Part shown: positions 45,078-57,644 of the stretch, in pieces
Layout: the number at the start of each line of letters is the position of its first letter
How positions within the stretch are numbered: position 1 is the first letter of the stretch
NCBI GenBank assembly: GCA_025200525.1
Contig: CM045761.1
Location: 63,644,009 to 63,708,008 of the forward strand
Source of the DNA: Camellia lanceoleosa
Lineage: Eukaryota; Streptophyta; Magnoliopsida; Ericales; Theaceae
Length of the DNA stretch: 64,000 nucleotides
Direction of reading: 5' to 3'
Program-made: the position numbers and the translations under genes
The notes under the pieces: generated by a model
What the model was told of the DNA's origin: nothing
Seen by the model: only the letters and a program-made list of their open reading frames with translations
Database searches by the model: none

Positions 45078-48014
45078 TGCAGGTATCACTTTAACTATGT
45101 GTAATCGTTTTTATGGGAAATTGTGTGTGAATCATGCGTCTTTTAGTTTGATATGATATAGATTGTGGACATGTTAATTGGGTAATTTGAATTGTTAGAA
45201 TTCTGAACCCATGATAATTGAACCTTGTGAACTGAACGAATTACCTGTGCCTTGGAAATCATTAGAACTTGTGAACAGTGGGAATTTGTCGGGTTAAACC
45301 TTTGTACCGTATTGTGAAAATTTAATATGAACTGTTAAGTGTGACCTTTTGAACTATGCTAGAACTGTTGAACGTGGGAACGCATTATGATTGACTGTAA
45401 CTGGGAAATCTGTATGACCATGACTAGAATTGAACCGTTATGTATCGACTGACATCATCAAATGATTAAGCCTGTAATCTCGTATTGTATATATGAATTA
45501 GTCACGTAGGGAATTGTTGAAATTGAGAACCTATGTCAGTTGAGAAGAATGAACTTCTGCTTATGAATTTGTGAACGAATGCCTAAATGATAATTGATCT
45601 TAGACTCGTATCTGTATATGTATATATGTCATCGCTTGTGAGACCATTAGAACTGATGGGATTGAACTGTGGTTAATGAACATTTTGAAATCTACTGGTT
45701 GATATGAACTATTGTAACCGACCCGTTGAACTGTGCTTGAGCTGCTAAATATGGAGATACATTAGTATTGACTATATATGGAACGTGTTTGAACTCATAT
45801 ATATATCTAGACCTTTGCATGGAATGTCGGCTAATTACATTGTATCTAGACTGAGTAGACTTATGACTTGTTGCCTTAATTATCATATCTGGAGGAACTA
45901 TTTGTGTTTATCTGTATATAGAACTCGTGCATCTGTATTGGAAAGGTTGTTAGACTCTGGACATGTACATATATGACTATATCTTTGCTCAGAATGATCG
46001 ATGTGATTATTTGTTGATGACTTTTGAACGGTGGACTGTGATTGTTGAACATTGACTAGACTATTGACAAGACCAGTGAGCCTATGCTTTAATGACTATA
46101 TGACCAATCTGAAACTTCTGTATAACGATCTGCTATTGTGTACCTTATGCTTACATGAACTTAGTTGGGAAATCGCAATATTAACTGTGATGTTTACTTT
46201 CGATATGAACAATTATATACCTGTGCACCCACATATGAACTTACTTGGGAAATGTAACACTGTGTATGACCTGAACTCTTCGATATGAACTACTGAGATA
46301 CATAACTCTGCTGTGATTTGAGAACCAAGGAACTTAGGACAACTGTAAAACTACTGACTATACACCTAAGCGAATGGAGTATGAACTATAGAATTAACGT
46401 GCCTCGTCAGAAATGATAAGGAAAGAACCGTTGCTTGATTTAATTTGATAGAACTGTAGTTTGATGAGACCTTTGTTTGACTGATAGAACTTCTGTTTGA
46501 TGACTCACGCTTCGAACTTTTATTTGATATGACTGGGTAGAACTTTCAGTTGATATGACCAGGTAGAACTTTCATTGATTTGATCTGAGGAGACCCTTAT
46601 TGAAAGCTACTGTATGATTTGAGTACATTATGGGGGATTATGAATTACTTATGATTGAATGACAGAACTGTATTGCTAAGGAGACTAACCGAATGAAAAT
46701 CTGAATCGATCCTGAACACCTAGGAAGAATGTGAACCGTCAGTAGCAGGCTATGTGACTATGAAATCTAGTACCTTATGCTTGGGAGATATGGGAATACT
46801 GTATATATGACATGTGATTAAGCGCCCGATGATACGATTCACGACCTCGAATTTGTTTGACGAAGAGAATGATTGCTTTTGTGCTACTGTATTTCAAAAC
46901 TAACGGAATCTATTGACAACAGACTGGTTTGATTGTAAACTCTGACTACCTGGAAGTATGCGTAATCAATATGACTGCTTCTGTAGTGACACATGATATG
47001 ATTGAATCTGTGAGAACTGAGGTTGACAAACAGTTTGCGAATAATTACTTCGAAATTTCGTGTACTGCAATGGGGTCAATGTACGAAATTACCTTGTATT
47101 CCTGATAGCTTCAAAATGACCTGGACTGACTGTGATGAATTACCGGATTGAGAATCAAATTGAACAAAAGACCGAATGATCGACTTGAAAATGAACAAAT
47201 TAAACCTCTGTAGCTTAACGGGGGAAATTACTTATGAAAATGAAACCAGTGCAATCTATAACCCTGATAAATGTGTGATGTGAATAGTGTGTGTAGTAAT
47301 ACAGTAAAGTTGTGTGCAACTATATTTATGTTCTATGTCATGAAATAAGTTTTGCTTTCTGAAATGTTACGTGTTGCATACTGAATGAATGTCCAATTTT
47401 CTGAAAAGTTTTGTGGCACCCTTGGTTCATATGGCCCTCGCTCGAGGGTAAGAATACCGTGGCCAATGGCCTTTGCCTGGGGGTAACAATACCATGGCTA
47501 TGTATGTGGGTCTCAGGACCAAATGTATTTGATGGATAAAGGGTGTATCACGTATAATTATATGCAAAGTCTGAATATGCAAATGATTACGATTGTGTAT
47601 ATGAATCCGTATCTGTTCTGTTACGCTTATGCGTTTTGTTCTGTTACGCTTATACATTCTGTTTTGTTATGCTTATGCGTTTTGTTCTGCTCTGTTAATG
47701 CTAATGAATGCACCACGTATGTCTAAGCAAGAAATATGACATCCATGTATGATCTGGACAAGAATGTGAAAATGAACATGTATTTGAATCTGTTCTAGAC
47801 TGAAATCTGAATGTGTATAAGACTCCGTATTAATACGAACCTTAATTTCTGTATATGATTTATGATTCTGTCTCTGCACACAATTAAAGTTGAAATTGAG
47901 TTATGAACGTATTTGTGAGCATGGTTATGCTCCTGTTTTGTAAAAGTTGGAATTGTTTTTCCTGATATAAGATAACTCGAGTTTCGGGACCAAACTCTTT
48001 TAAGGGGGGAAGAC
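45078..48014 (+). other. Non-coding interior of the TR-GAG element
   Basis: About 2.9 kb with no retroviral motif in any frame. Rich in short recurrent words: GAACTGT, TGATATGA, TATATGACT, GGGAAAT, and three copies of a TTCTGTTACGCTTATGCGTTTTG-like unit at 47617-47690. It ends in the polypurine tract. Origin unknown; it takes the place of pol. Confidence 0.7.
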
Positions 48015-48587
48015 TGTAATAACCCCGACCCGTAATTAGCTATTAATCGGTAATTAAGACTGCTACTGAGTGGATTAAAATGAATTGTGAGATTAATATG
48101 TAAGTTGCACGATAATTGGTTTCTACCTGCTACTTATAGCAATATCTGTTTGAAATTTTGCTTTAATATGTTAATTGGAATTTTTAGAACACCATGGCAA
48201 ATTTTATAAAAAAAAACTGATTCAGTTTAGTAAAATCGCATGTGATTAAATTAAGCCTTAATTGGAACTATTTTTGAATAATTGAATTTAGTGCTAATCT
48301 TGAATAAATTAAGGTTACTTGTGTTGAATTAAATAATGCATGATTGGTACCTAATCTAGTCCTATTATTGACCCAAGATGAGAAATAGTGTATTATTGGG
48401 TTGAGGCATTGGTGGTGTTGGGTGTAGGGAATCATAACCCTTGTGAGTGTGTGTTGGGTGAGTGCATGTGTATGCACGTGTAGTGTATGCAAAGAGTGAT
48501 GTGTGTGTGTGTGCTTTCAGCCAAATGAATAGGTTGTTGTCTCTTTCTCCTTACTTCTTAAGTCCTTTGTGTTGAGAGTTTGGTTGT

Positions 48588-48625
<38 letters not shown>

Positions 48626-50448
48626 TTTAGCTAGAAGGTGAGGATGTGAGCTCAAAAGTTGAAGAAGAAGAGGAAAACTAGGAAGATTCACCCCTTGCTG
48701 CTGAAATAAGAAGCTTTGGGTAAGGGTTCTTGTTTAAATTCTGTGTTTAACCCCTCATGCATCATGTATACATTGAATTATCTAGTGGGTTTTAAGGTGG
48801 AGTTGGTTTTTGAGCAAAAGAATGGCTTGTGTGCATGTTATGGAGGACTATACTTTGATTCATTCATGTTTTGGGTTTTGGCTCTTAGAATCTTCGCATG
48901 CATATAATTTTATATCATGTCCATAGTTTCAGAATTCAGGAATTTGAGGATCACCATTTGCATGTTATGAAAAACCATGGAAGAGTTGAAATATTGCAAG
49001 AAGGAGTTTTGGTTCAAACCTTTCAAGAATTGATGAGTTTTTGAATAATAGATGTTTCAAGGGTCTTGTGTTGAAGTTTTCTAAAGCTATTTTTGTGTGT
49101 TTGATCAAATCATGCAAGACCCCAAGGTTTGGAGGTGGTTTGGAAGCCATTTTTGTTGAGCTTGCTGCCTAAAATTTTACAGCTGGCTCGAGCAAAGAAG
49201 TGGTGGCTCGAGCCAACATTTCGAGCTCTCAGAATTTCGCACTAGCGAGCTCTGTTTTTGCCTTCTGCTGGCTCTAGCCACCAACCTATTTTCAGCATGT
49301 TTTCAAAAGATGTTTTAAGTCTCATCTCTTTATGGGCATTCTTAGGCATGATTTATGAGCCATTAAATATTAATAAGCTAAGAGATAACACAAGTAAGGG
49401 AATTATGAAATATGTGTTGAATCCGAGTATATGGGCAATATGAACAAGTTGTGTAGCATGGAATGAATGGGAAATTAAAGTGAGAAAGCTAAGCCATGTA
49501 TGACCACATGAATGAATAATAATGAGACATATTTTGCGCTTTGTATTTTGTGATTGTAGGTCAAGACTCGAGGATTGATTGACCATTTACGGGAACCACT
49601 GTGAGTAACGTTATCGTAAAGATACGTTTATATGAAATTATGTTCCAAACGAGATATGATGTGTTATGTTTTCTGAAATGATATATGTTTCTGTGAACGA
49701 ACATTCCAAGTTTGAAATCTATTATGGCATCCATAGATAGTCCCAAGTCATGAGGGACGGCATGAAAATGCGGGTCCATGACATTTACGAGATCTCGTTA
49801 GCCACTTCATCGTAGTGATATGTGTTTAATCGGTGTCCGAGACCGGTTACTCTAGTCGGAAGATGTTATATGATATGTTCGATATGTTCTATGAGATATG
49901 CCATTATTATGTTCTAATATGACATGACTATGATTATGCTATGATCTGTTTTATACGTATGAAATGTTCGGAATTCGTTCACTAACTCCTTTACTTTAAT
50001 GTTATTCACTGGGTTTTAGCTCACTGTTTGTATATATATGTATTTAGGTGAGCATTTTGGAGTTCGAGCCCGAGGCTTTTGCCTGGAGTTCTGTTCTGTT
50101 GTCAGCCAGCCTTTGTGCCTCACGAGGAGGTTCCCGAAGTGTCTTGGGTTCAAGTGTTGATTAATTCTGTTTATGCATGGGACTTTATTTTAATTATGTT
50201 GTCTGTATGGAAGATACTGTAATGTGTGTGGTATAATATAATGTATGGTTGACTTATGGTTATGTATATAAAGTTTTTTAAATATTTTGTTTCATGTAAG
50301 TCAACACAGCTCATTGAACAACTATATTTACGTATCTGCTTCCGCTAGCCCCTTATCTTATGTTAATCTGTACAGAGGCCTTCGGTAATCCAAGGATTAC
50401 TGGCCGGTTACGATGCTAAACCTATAGGGGCGGGTTTGGGTCGTGACA
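48015..50448 (+). repeat. 3' LTR of the TR-GAG element
   Basis: 2434 bp, differing from the 5' LTR by few substitutions, a longer GA run (48592-48620), a TGCACGTGTAGTGTA insertion near 48474 and a shorter GCTCGAGC block. Confidence 0.95.
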
Positions 50449-50453
50449 ATAAC

Positions 50454-51290
50454 GATGAACAATTTTTTATGGGCAACTCCTCGACTTCTAAAGTTGAAGG
50501 ACAAGGAAAGATTATTCTGAAATGACATCTGAAAAGGAACTCACTCTCAACAATGTGTTACATATACCGGACATTCGCAAGAATCTAGTCTCCAAATCGC
50601 CGTTGAGTAAAAATGGGTTTAGGCTAGTTTTTGAAAATGACAAATTTGTACTTACCCAAAACGGGATGTATGTGGAAAAATGTTACATGTCTGATGGCCT
50701 TTTCAAAATAAATGTAATGATTGTTGTACCCTCTGTTATTAATAATAATACATCTTCTTCTTACTTGCTTAAGTCTTCAAATTTGTGGCATGGTAGATTA
50801 GGACATGTTAATTATGGATCTTTGCGTAGATTAATTAATATGGAATGTTTACTTAAATTTAACATTGATTTAAATCATAAATGTGAAACTTGTATTGAAG
50901 CAAAATTAACTAAAACTCATTTTCATTCAATTGAACGAAGTACGGAGCCACTTGAATTAATTCATAGTGACATTTGTGATTTTCAATCAATTTAAACTAG
51001 AGCTGGGAAAAAATATTTTATCACTTTCATAGATGACTATACTAGATATAGTCATGTTTATTTAATTTGAACCAATGATGAAACCTTGGAAACTTTTATT
51101 CAATATAAAAATAAAGTTGAAACTCAACTTGGTAAAAAAAAAAAAAAAAACTAGGAAGTGATAGAAGTGGTGAATATGAGTCATCTTTTAGTGAGTTTTA
51201 TAAAGAATATGGAATAATTCATCAAACCACTACTTCTTACTCACCTCAGCAAAATGAAGTTGTTGAAAGGAAAAATAAGACTTTGAAAAA
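50454..51290 (+). pseudogene. Copia B protease end, GAG-pre-integrase and integrase core
   Basis: Resumes after the TR-GAG insertion. A one-base frameshift lies just before 50522. Blocks: ELTLNNVLHIPDIRKNLVS, NGFRLVFENDKFVLTQNGMY, then the HHCC zinc region (LWHGRLGHVNYGSLRRL, CETCIEAKLTKT), and the integrase core start (LELIHSDICDF, FITFIDDYTRYSHVY). Stops at 50993-50995 and 51067-51069, and a 17-A run (51134-51150) that breaks the frame before the D,E part. Confidence 0.9.
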
Positions 51291-52025
51291 ATGATGAATG
51301 CCATGTTAATAAGTTCTGGATTACCTCAGAACTTGTGGGGAGAAGCAATACTTTCTGCTAATTATATTCTTAATAAAGTATCCCAAAAGAAAGTAAATCA
51401 AACACCTTATGAAATGTGGCATGGGAGAGTACCATTCTACAAATACTTAAAAGTGTGGGGGTATTTGGCTAAAGTAGCTATTCTCAGTCCTAAAAAGACT
51501 AAGATAGGTCCTAAAACTATTGATTGCATATTTATTGGTTATGCCATGAATAGTAACACATATCGATTTTTTATTTATAAGTTAGAACATTCCGAAATAC
51601 ATGTAGATACTATTATTGAATCTTGGAATGCATCTTTTTTTGAACATATGTTTCCTAATAAAACTAGACAAGAGACTAGTACTAACAAAAAATCTTATGA
51701 TGATATTACTAGACATGATCAAGAACAATAGCAAAAGTTAGATCAAAATGAGGAAGAGGAACTTAGGCGTAGTAAACGTGTTAGAACCTTAAAATCTTTT
51801 GGTCCAGATTTTCTAACATTTTTGTTAAAAAATGAGCCTTTAACTTTTAAAAAAGTTATGTCTAGTCCTGAGGCTCCTTTATGGAAAGAGGCTGTCAATA
51901 GTGAAGTTAAATCCATCTTGCAAAATCACACTTGGGAATTGGTGGATCTGTCACTAGGTTGTAAACCTGTTGGGTACAAACAAGTGGATTTTCAAGAGAA
52001 AAATGAAAGCGGATGGATCAATTAA
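51291..52025 (+). pseudogene. Copia B integrase C-terminal part and linker
   Basis: GLPQNLWGEAILSANYILNK, TPYEMWHGRVPFYKYLKVWG and the GPKTIDCIFIGYAMNSN block of copia integrases, then an acidic linker with a stop at 51729-51731. It ends with the RT start (PLWKEAVNSEVKSILQNHTW), frameshifted at about 51975. Confidence 0.9.
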
Positions 52026-53380
52026 CAAATACAAGACAAGACTTGTGATTAAAGAATATAGACAAAAAGAAAGTCTTGATTACTTTGACACATACTCACC
52101 AGTTACTAGAATAACATCTATTAGAATACTAATTGCCATTGCATCTTTGAACAATCTAGAAATTCATCAAATAGATGTAAAAATAGCTTTCTTAAATGGT
52201 GAGTTAAATGAAGAAATTTACATAGAACAACCAGATGGTTTTTTTGTTCTAGGAAAATGAAAAAAAGTGTATAAATTGGTTAAATCATTATATGGTTTAA
52301 AATAAGTGCTAAAGCAATGGCATGATAAATTTGACAAGGCAATGATGTCAAATAGATTTAAGATTAATCAATGTGACAAATGTGTTTATATTAAAAGCAC
52401 AAATAAATGTTATATTATAGTATGTCTTTATGTGGATGATATGCTCATCATATGTAGTAGTAATTACATGATTAAAACTACCAAGAAAATATTGAATAAA
52501 CATTTTGACATGAAGGACATAGGGATTGCTAATGTAATACTCGGCATGAAAATTACCAAAATATCAGAAGGTTATGCTTTGTCACATTCACATTACATTG
52601 AGAAAATAATTGACAAATTCAGCAAAGATGATGATCATCTTGCTAGAATACCTGTGGATGTTAATTTATTCCTTTCTAAAAATGTACAAAAAAGTATTTC
52701 TCAATTAGAGTATACCCAAATTATTGGAAACTTAATGTACTTGACGAACTGCACTCCCTCGGATATAACTTATGCAATAAGTAAATTAAGTAGATATACA
52801 AGTAATCCAGGAGTAGAACACTAAAAAGCTATTATAAGGGTTTTGAGATATCTTTGATTCACTCGTAATATTAGGCTAAATTATAATAGATATCCACCAG
52901 TACTTGAAAGATACTGTGATGCAAATTGGCTATCGGATATTAGAGACTCAAAATCCACCAGTAGATATGTCTTTACTCTTGGTAGGGCGGTTGTATCTTG
53001 GAAATATTTTAAACAGACTTACATTGCTAGGTCTACTATGGAATCAGAATTTATAGCTTTAGATAAAGTTGGGGAAGAAGTAGAATAACTTCATCATTTC
53101 CTTGAAGATATTCCAATGTGACCAAAATTGGTGCCTGCTATATGCATACATTGTGATAGTCAATAAGCAATAAATAGAGTACATAGTCATATGTATAACG
53201 ATAAGTCACAACACATTTGTCGTTGACATAACATTGTGAGACAACTACTCTCTAATAGAATTATTTCCATTGAATATGTGAAGTCTAAAGACAACATAGC
53301 GGATCCATTAACCAAAGGGTTAGCAAGAGAGTTAGTTAAGAATTCATCGAGGGAAATGGGACTTAAGCCTATTAGATAAG
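51970..53380 (+). pseudogene. Copia B reverse transcriptase and RNase H
   Basis: RT: WIFKRKMKADGSINKYKTRL, DYFDTYSPVTRITSIRIL, IHQIDVKIAFLNGELNEEIY, a stop at 52258-52260 and another at about 52303, then CLYVDDMLI (YVDD box, about 52426-52450) and MKDIGIANVILGMKI. RNase [42 protein letters not shown], then a decayed tail with KSKDNIADPLTKGLARE. At least six stops after 52800. The polypurine tract TGTGGGGGA (53946-53954) precedes the 3' LTR. Confidence 0.92.
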
Positions 53381-53955
53381 AGTTACCACAATGGCAATCC
53401 AATCTAATTAACTGGAGATCCCAAGATTTAGGTTCAAAGGGACAATCGAGTTGTGTATGACTTACAAGGATCATTGAGGAGTCAAACTCCTACCCATTTC
53501 TATGCTGAAATAGTGATATCTGCAGTGTTTTATAATACTTTTAATGATTCTTATATCTAGAAATACCTAGTGGAGTATAATATGATACTTTTCATAAGAA
53601 TCACCTATATGAGTGTGAACTGGGCTAATTCTATGAGATTTGTGAAGGGTTACAATTCTCTAAAGCACTCATGAAGGACCAGGTTGTTCAGGGTCAAAAT
53701 GAACACAATAGTGAGAACTAAATTGTGTCTGGTAGTATACTGTATAAGTTCTATTGTCTTGGTTTACACAAATGGCTAAATAGTTCAAAACATCATGTTC
53801 ACTAGTTAGCTAGTAAATCCAATAATGTCTTATAAGGGAAGGTTCAAAGCCAAAAGCTACCTATTCTTTGCAGAATATTTTCAATTTCTGTACTCTCTGT
53901 AATTAGATTATGTTGTTGCATTTTCTCTCCGTCAAATTCTATTCATGTGGGGGAT
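53381..53955 (+). other. Copia B 3' untranslated region
   Basis: Non-coding between RNase H and the 3' LTR, ending in the polypurine tract. Confidence 0.6.
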
Positions 53956-55077
53956 TGTTGGAAATATGGTTTTTTATACTTTGAGCCCAAATTTGAGTGG
54001 ATCCCACACGTCTTTTGGGACGGGTCCAAAGAGGTGACGTGTTCCTTGTTGTATGGCAAGTCACACAATGCAAACGGTTCGTCCAAACCATTTATGAGTG
54101 AATGGTAAGTTGACGTCGTTTTCTGGTTCATGGAATGGACAATTAAAGAAGTAAAATGTAGGTTTCCTTGAAATTGTTGTCTCACATTGAAACTTAAAGA
54201 GAACTTATGTGTGTATATAAGTTCTAGGTGGGAATACTTGGGTTGGGCTCCAAAGGGCACTCCAAGTTTGTAGAAATAAATAGTTATGAACAAAGTGAGC
54301 CTTAGCTCAAACCACCACACACGTGCGTGCACCGTTGCCGCCATTCGTTCGACCGGCCGGCCAAGCCATGCCGAGTACGGGTATGGGTTGGGTCGGTCCT
54401 AATATTAATTTTTTAGGCAAGATTTATTTAAAAAAAAATTTCAAAAATTCTTGCGGGAAAATTATCTTTTTCTAAACGAAATTAATTCAAATTTTGCGCC
54501 AAATTTGAATTCAAATTTCTTGTTCAATCAATGCCTCTTCCAATTCTATTTCCAGCAAGTTCAAACTGTTTTTAATAGATTTAAACTACCCTGTAGTTTC
54601 GGACAGATTTAGTTTGTTCCCAGACAGATTTAAAACTGTTTTACACCTGTTCAATTCGAATTCAGACCTGTTCAGGTTTGAAATTCATACCTATTCAGCC
54701 CTATAAATACCAAGACATTTCCAGTAGTTTAATTATTCCAAAAATCTTTTTTCTTGTCTTCCTTTGTACTCTCTTGCATATATATTCTACATATTATTTT
54801 AGAAAATTTCTGAGAGTATAAAACACAAGTTTTGTTCGTCGTACAGATTGTTTGGATTGCTACTACAATCTGTATAAAGATCACTGTATCTTGGGAGATA
54901 GACGACATTTATCCGTATACTGAAGTGGGGCGAATCTGTTTTAAGAATAAAGTGTCATATACTTGACTTGATCATTTTGTACTTACTCATTTCGGTAAAT
55001 AAATTTTGTAAGTAATTTATTTTTATTTGTTTAATTTGTTTCAAATTATTTATTTTACATAGAAAATTGTTCCAACA
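53956..55077 (+). repeat. 3' LTR of copia B
   Basis: 1122 bp, starts TGTTGGAAATATGG after GTGGGGGAT and ends TGTTCCAACA; AAAAT follows. Confidence 0.95.
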
Positions 55078-55082
55078 AAAAT

Positions 55083-55902
55083 ATATAAAAAATGGTGGCT
55101 AGCCAAATTTAATATTTTATAAACAATTATAAATGAGCTTAGGGGCTTAGCAAAATAATGGAGACAAGGCAAGGGCAACTAATAAAGAGAAGTTAACATG
55201 CCTAGCAGAAGAAAGGTTAAAGGATGATTGGGGTTATGAAAATTGTTAGGTGGGTGGGAGAACAAGAAAATGGCACAATATGGACCGCCAAAACTAGCAA
55301 GTGTGAGAAAAAACTAAAGCTCATTTGAGGAATGACATGAGATACCGGTCATTGGTGCTTCATTGTTTGTCCTTTTCATTACATTATTCAATTTTTTTAT
55401 TTAATAAATTATGCTTGATTGAGTTTTTAAAAAAAAGACAGTAAAAAAAAAAAACAAATAAAACTAATTATTATATATACACATAGTTTTGCTATATCAT
55501 TAGATAAATTTAGCATATGGCAAATTAAAATTATGAAACACTTAAGAAAAAATAATGTATTTATATTTTATCATAACGGTAGTAATTGTTCCTAAAAACA
55601 AAAATAAAAGAGTGCAATTTTTGTAATTATCATATTTGCTATTTATTCTACTAATTACGTTATGATTCATGTATTTGTTATTTACAATTCGAAACATAAC
55701 ATTAATGATAGATCCCAAACCCCCCAAAAAAAATAAATAAATAAAATCACGATTGAAATTCTAATAAAAATAATTAAAGTTTACTTCTCCCTTTTTTTTT
55801 TCTTTTTTTTTTGTATATTTTAATTTTTTAACTATTTAATTTTAAAATTAATTATTAATTATTTATTTGAAAACGTGCATGCCACAGTTATTCCGCTAAT
55901 AT
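55083..55902. other. AT-rich DNA, no gene seen
   Basis: Non-coding spacer with A and T homopolymers. Confidence 0.5.
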
Positions 55903-55911
55903 ATATATGTA

Positions 55912-56311
55912 GGCCACAGCTTCTCTCCAGTCCAAATTTGGACTGCACGGTGCTGTCCGGCCCTTGGGGGCCCACTACGGGCCGTGTTTCGATAATCTAA
56001 ACCGTTAATGTGTGGAACTTGTCGAGTATTATATGCCTGTAAAAAATCAAGTTGATCGGATATCGATAGTTATATGATCAAATCAGTTTTTTATGAAAAA
56101 AAATGGACGGCGAAAAATAAACGGCTTACAAAAAACCGATTTGATCATATAGCTATCGATATCCGATCAACGTGATTTTTTACAGGCATATAGTACTCAA
56201 CGAGTTCTACACATTGAACGGTTTAGATTATCGAAACACAACCCGTAGTGAACCCCCAAGGGCCGGACAGCACCGTTCAGTCCAGATTTGGACTGGAGAG
56301 AAGCTGTGCCC
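55912..56311. mobile_element. Foldback MITE family M5, well-preserved copy (Mutator-like)
   Basis: 400 bp made almost wholly of two inverted arms of about 185-195 bp. Ends GGCCACAGCTTCTCTCCAG and the complement of CTGGAGAGAAGCTGTGCCC. The 9-bp ATATATGTA is repeated at 55903-55911 and 56312-56320. A 9-bp duplication with long terminal inverted repeats is the Mutator signature. A short AT-rich loop at about 56090-56125; no coding capacity. Confidence 0.9.
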
Positions 56312-56647
56312 ATATATGTAATAGTAAGTGCAGGGGATTTTATTTACACCCAAAACATGTCTTAGTACGTCTAATTCAAATTCGTAAATTTTAATTTTAA
56401 GTATATCATAATGTAAATTTACTAACAAGGACAACATATATTAAACTCCAAAATATTTTTTTTTTCCTCGTGGTACACCTTAATCAGTTATTTCTATTCA
56501 AATCTCTGTATCTTCTTCCCTAAGAAATCAAAGTTATTTCTTCTTTTTCTTCTTCATCATGCCTCCAAAATTCCAATAGGAAGTAGGTTGGCTTTTTGGC
56601 TTTTTGGCTTTTTGACTTTTTTGGCTATATGAGCCTGGGCTCAAAAG

Positions 56648-56823
56648 CTTGGTTTGGGAAGGGCTTTTGACTTTTTGGCTTTTTTGATTTTTTTGTGAGA
56701 AAAGAGTGTAATGATTATAGGGTTGGATGGGATGTTTTCTCTGTTGTGACTCATGAGTCTATTCTGTTTTTTGTGGCTCATTGAGCCAAAAAAGCCCAAT
56801 GAGCCCTTGCCAAACCAACCCTA
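56648..56823. mobile_element. MITE family M4, probable copy
   Basis: Ends GCTTGGTTTGGGAAGGGCT and the complement of AGCCCTTGCCAAACCAACC. The interior has GACTTTTTGGC and ATTGAGCCAAAAAAGCC. A further run of GGCTTTTT repeats lies just left (56589-56630), so the left boundary is uncertain. Confidence 0.5.
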
Positions 56824-56847
56824 AAACTCACTATCATCATCAATATC

Positions 56848-57015
56848 ATTGTTTTTTATTATTTTGAAACCTAAACCCTAGAAGAAAGTTTAAACAAAAT
56901 CAAATAATAAATGAGAGTAGTAATCAAAATAGTTTTTTGAAGCAATCCATAAAAAAAGAGGTAAGTATTCATATAAATAGGCTTCACAATTTTTGTAAAG
57001 CACAATCAATTATTT
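56848..57015 (+). repeat. Direct repeat R2, copy 1
   Basis: About 168 bp from ATTGTTTTTTATTATTTTG to ATCAATTATTT, matching 57476-57644. Confidence 0.85.
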
Positions 57016-57047
57016 AAAACTCATCATCATCATCAGCATCAATCAGC

Positions 57048-57470
57048 TTGTTTGGTTTTGGTTTCTAGAAAACACTTTTCAAAAAAATTTACTTTTTTAT
57101 TTTCCGTATTTTTTGGTTTTCAATGAATTTTTTTTTAATATTTTAAGAAATTTTTTTAATTTTTAGAAACACCTAACATAAATACACTTAAAAGTATAAT
57201 ATTTGTGAAAAAAATCTTTAAAAAATTCACTAAATACCAAAAATACAAAAAAAAAAATCAATATATTTTTCATATTTTTGTGTATTTATTAATTTTTTAA
57301 AATATTTTTTCACAAATATTTTACTATTTAGATATATTTAAGTAATGTGCATATAAAAAAATAAAAAAATTGCTGAAAATTTTAAAAATATTCACTAAAA
57401 AAAAATAAAAACTCAAAAAATAAAAAACCCAATTTCCAAAAAACCGAATTCAGAAAATTGAAACTAAACA
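57048..57470. mobile_element. AT-rich foldback MITE, family M1
   Basis: Ends TTGTTTGGTTTTGGTTTC and the complement of GAAACTAAACACATTG-like sequence. Very AT-rich inverted interior (AAAAATTTACTTTTTTATT ... AATATTTTTTCACAAATA). It sits between the two R2 repeats. Confidence 0.55.
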
Positions 57471-57475
57471 CATTG

Positions 57476-57644
57476 ATTATTTTTTATTATTTTGAAATCC
57501 TGAACCCTAGAAGAAAATTTGAACAAAATCAAATAGTGGATAAGAGTAATAATCAAAATAGTTTTTTGAAGCAACCCATCAAAAATGAGATAAGTATTCA
57601 TATAAAAGGGTTTCATAATTTTTGTAGAGTACCATCAATTATTT
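57476..57644 (+). repeat. Direct repeat R2, copy 2
   Basis: Same orientation as copy 1 with scattered differences; too long to be a target duplication of the MITE between them. Confidence 0.85.

Larger units (their letters stand above)
41289..50448 (+). mobile_element. TR-GAG element: gypsy-type LTRs with gag but no pol
   Basis: 9160 bp. LTRs 41289-43766 and 48015-50448 (TGTAATAACCCCGACC ... GGGTCGTGACA) are very similar, so it is the youngest large insertion here. ATAAC repeats at 41284-41288 and 50449-50453. Primer site TGGTATCAGAGC at 43770-43781 and polypurine tract AAGGGGGGAAGA at 48003-48013. The interior carries gag only (44110-45077) and 2.9 kb without coding motifs. This is the layout described for TR-GAG non-autonomous elements, which must rely on pol from a related element. 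Confidence 0.9.
35518..55077 (+). mobile_element. Ty1/copia element B with two nested LTR insertions
   Basis: 19.56 kb including inserts. LTRs 35518-36651 and 53956-55077 begin TGTTGGAAATATG and end TGTTCTAACA/TGTTCCAACA; AAAAT flanks both sides (35513-35517, 55078-55082). The gag-pol coding region reads in order through three blocks (37165-37973, 41013-41288, 50449-53390) separated by two insertions. The gag opening (FFGIDLKRW..KMLFYLTTLNLA) is of the Tork-like type. Many stops and frameshifts, so inactive. Confidence 0.93.
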
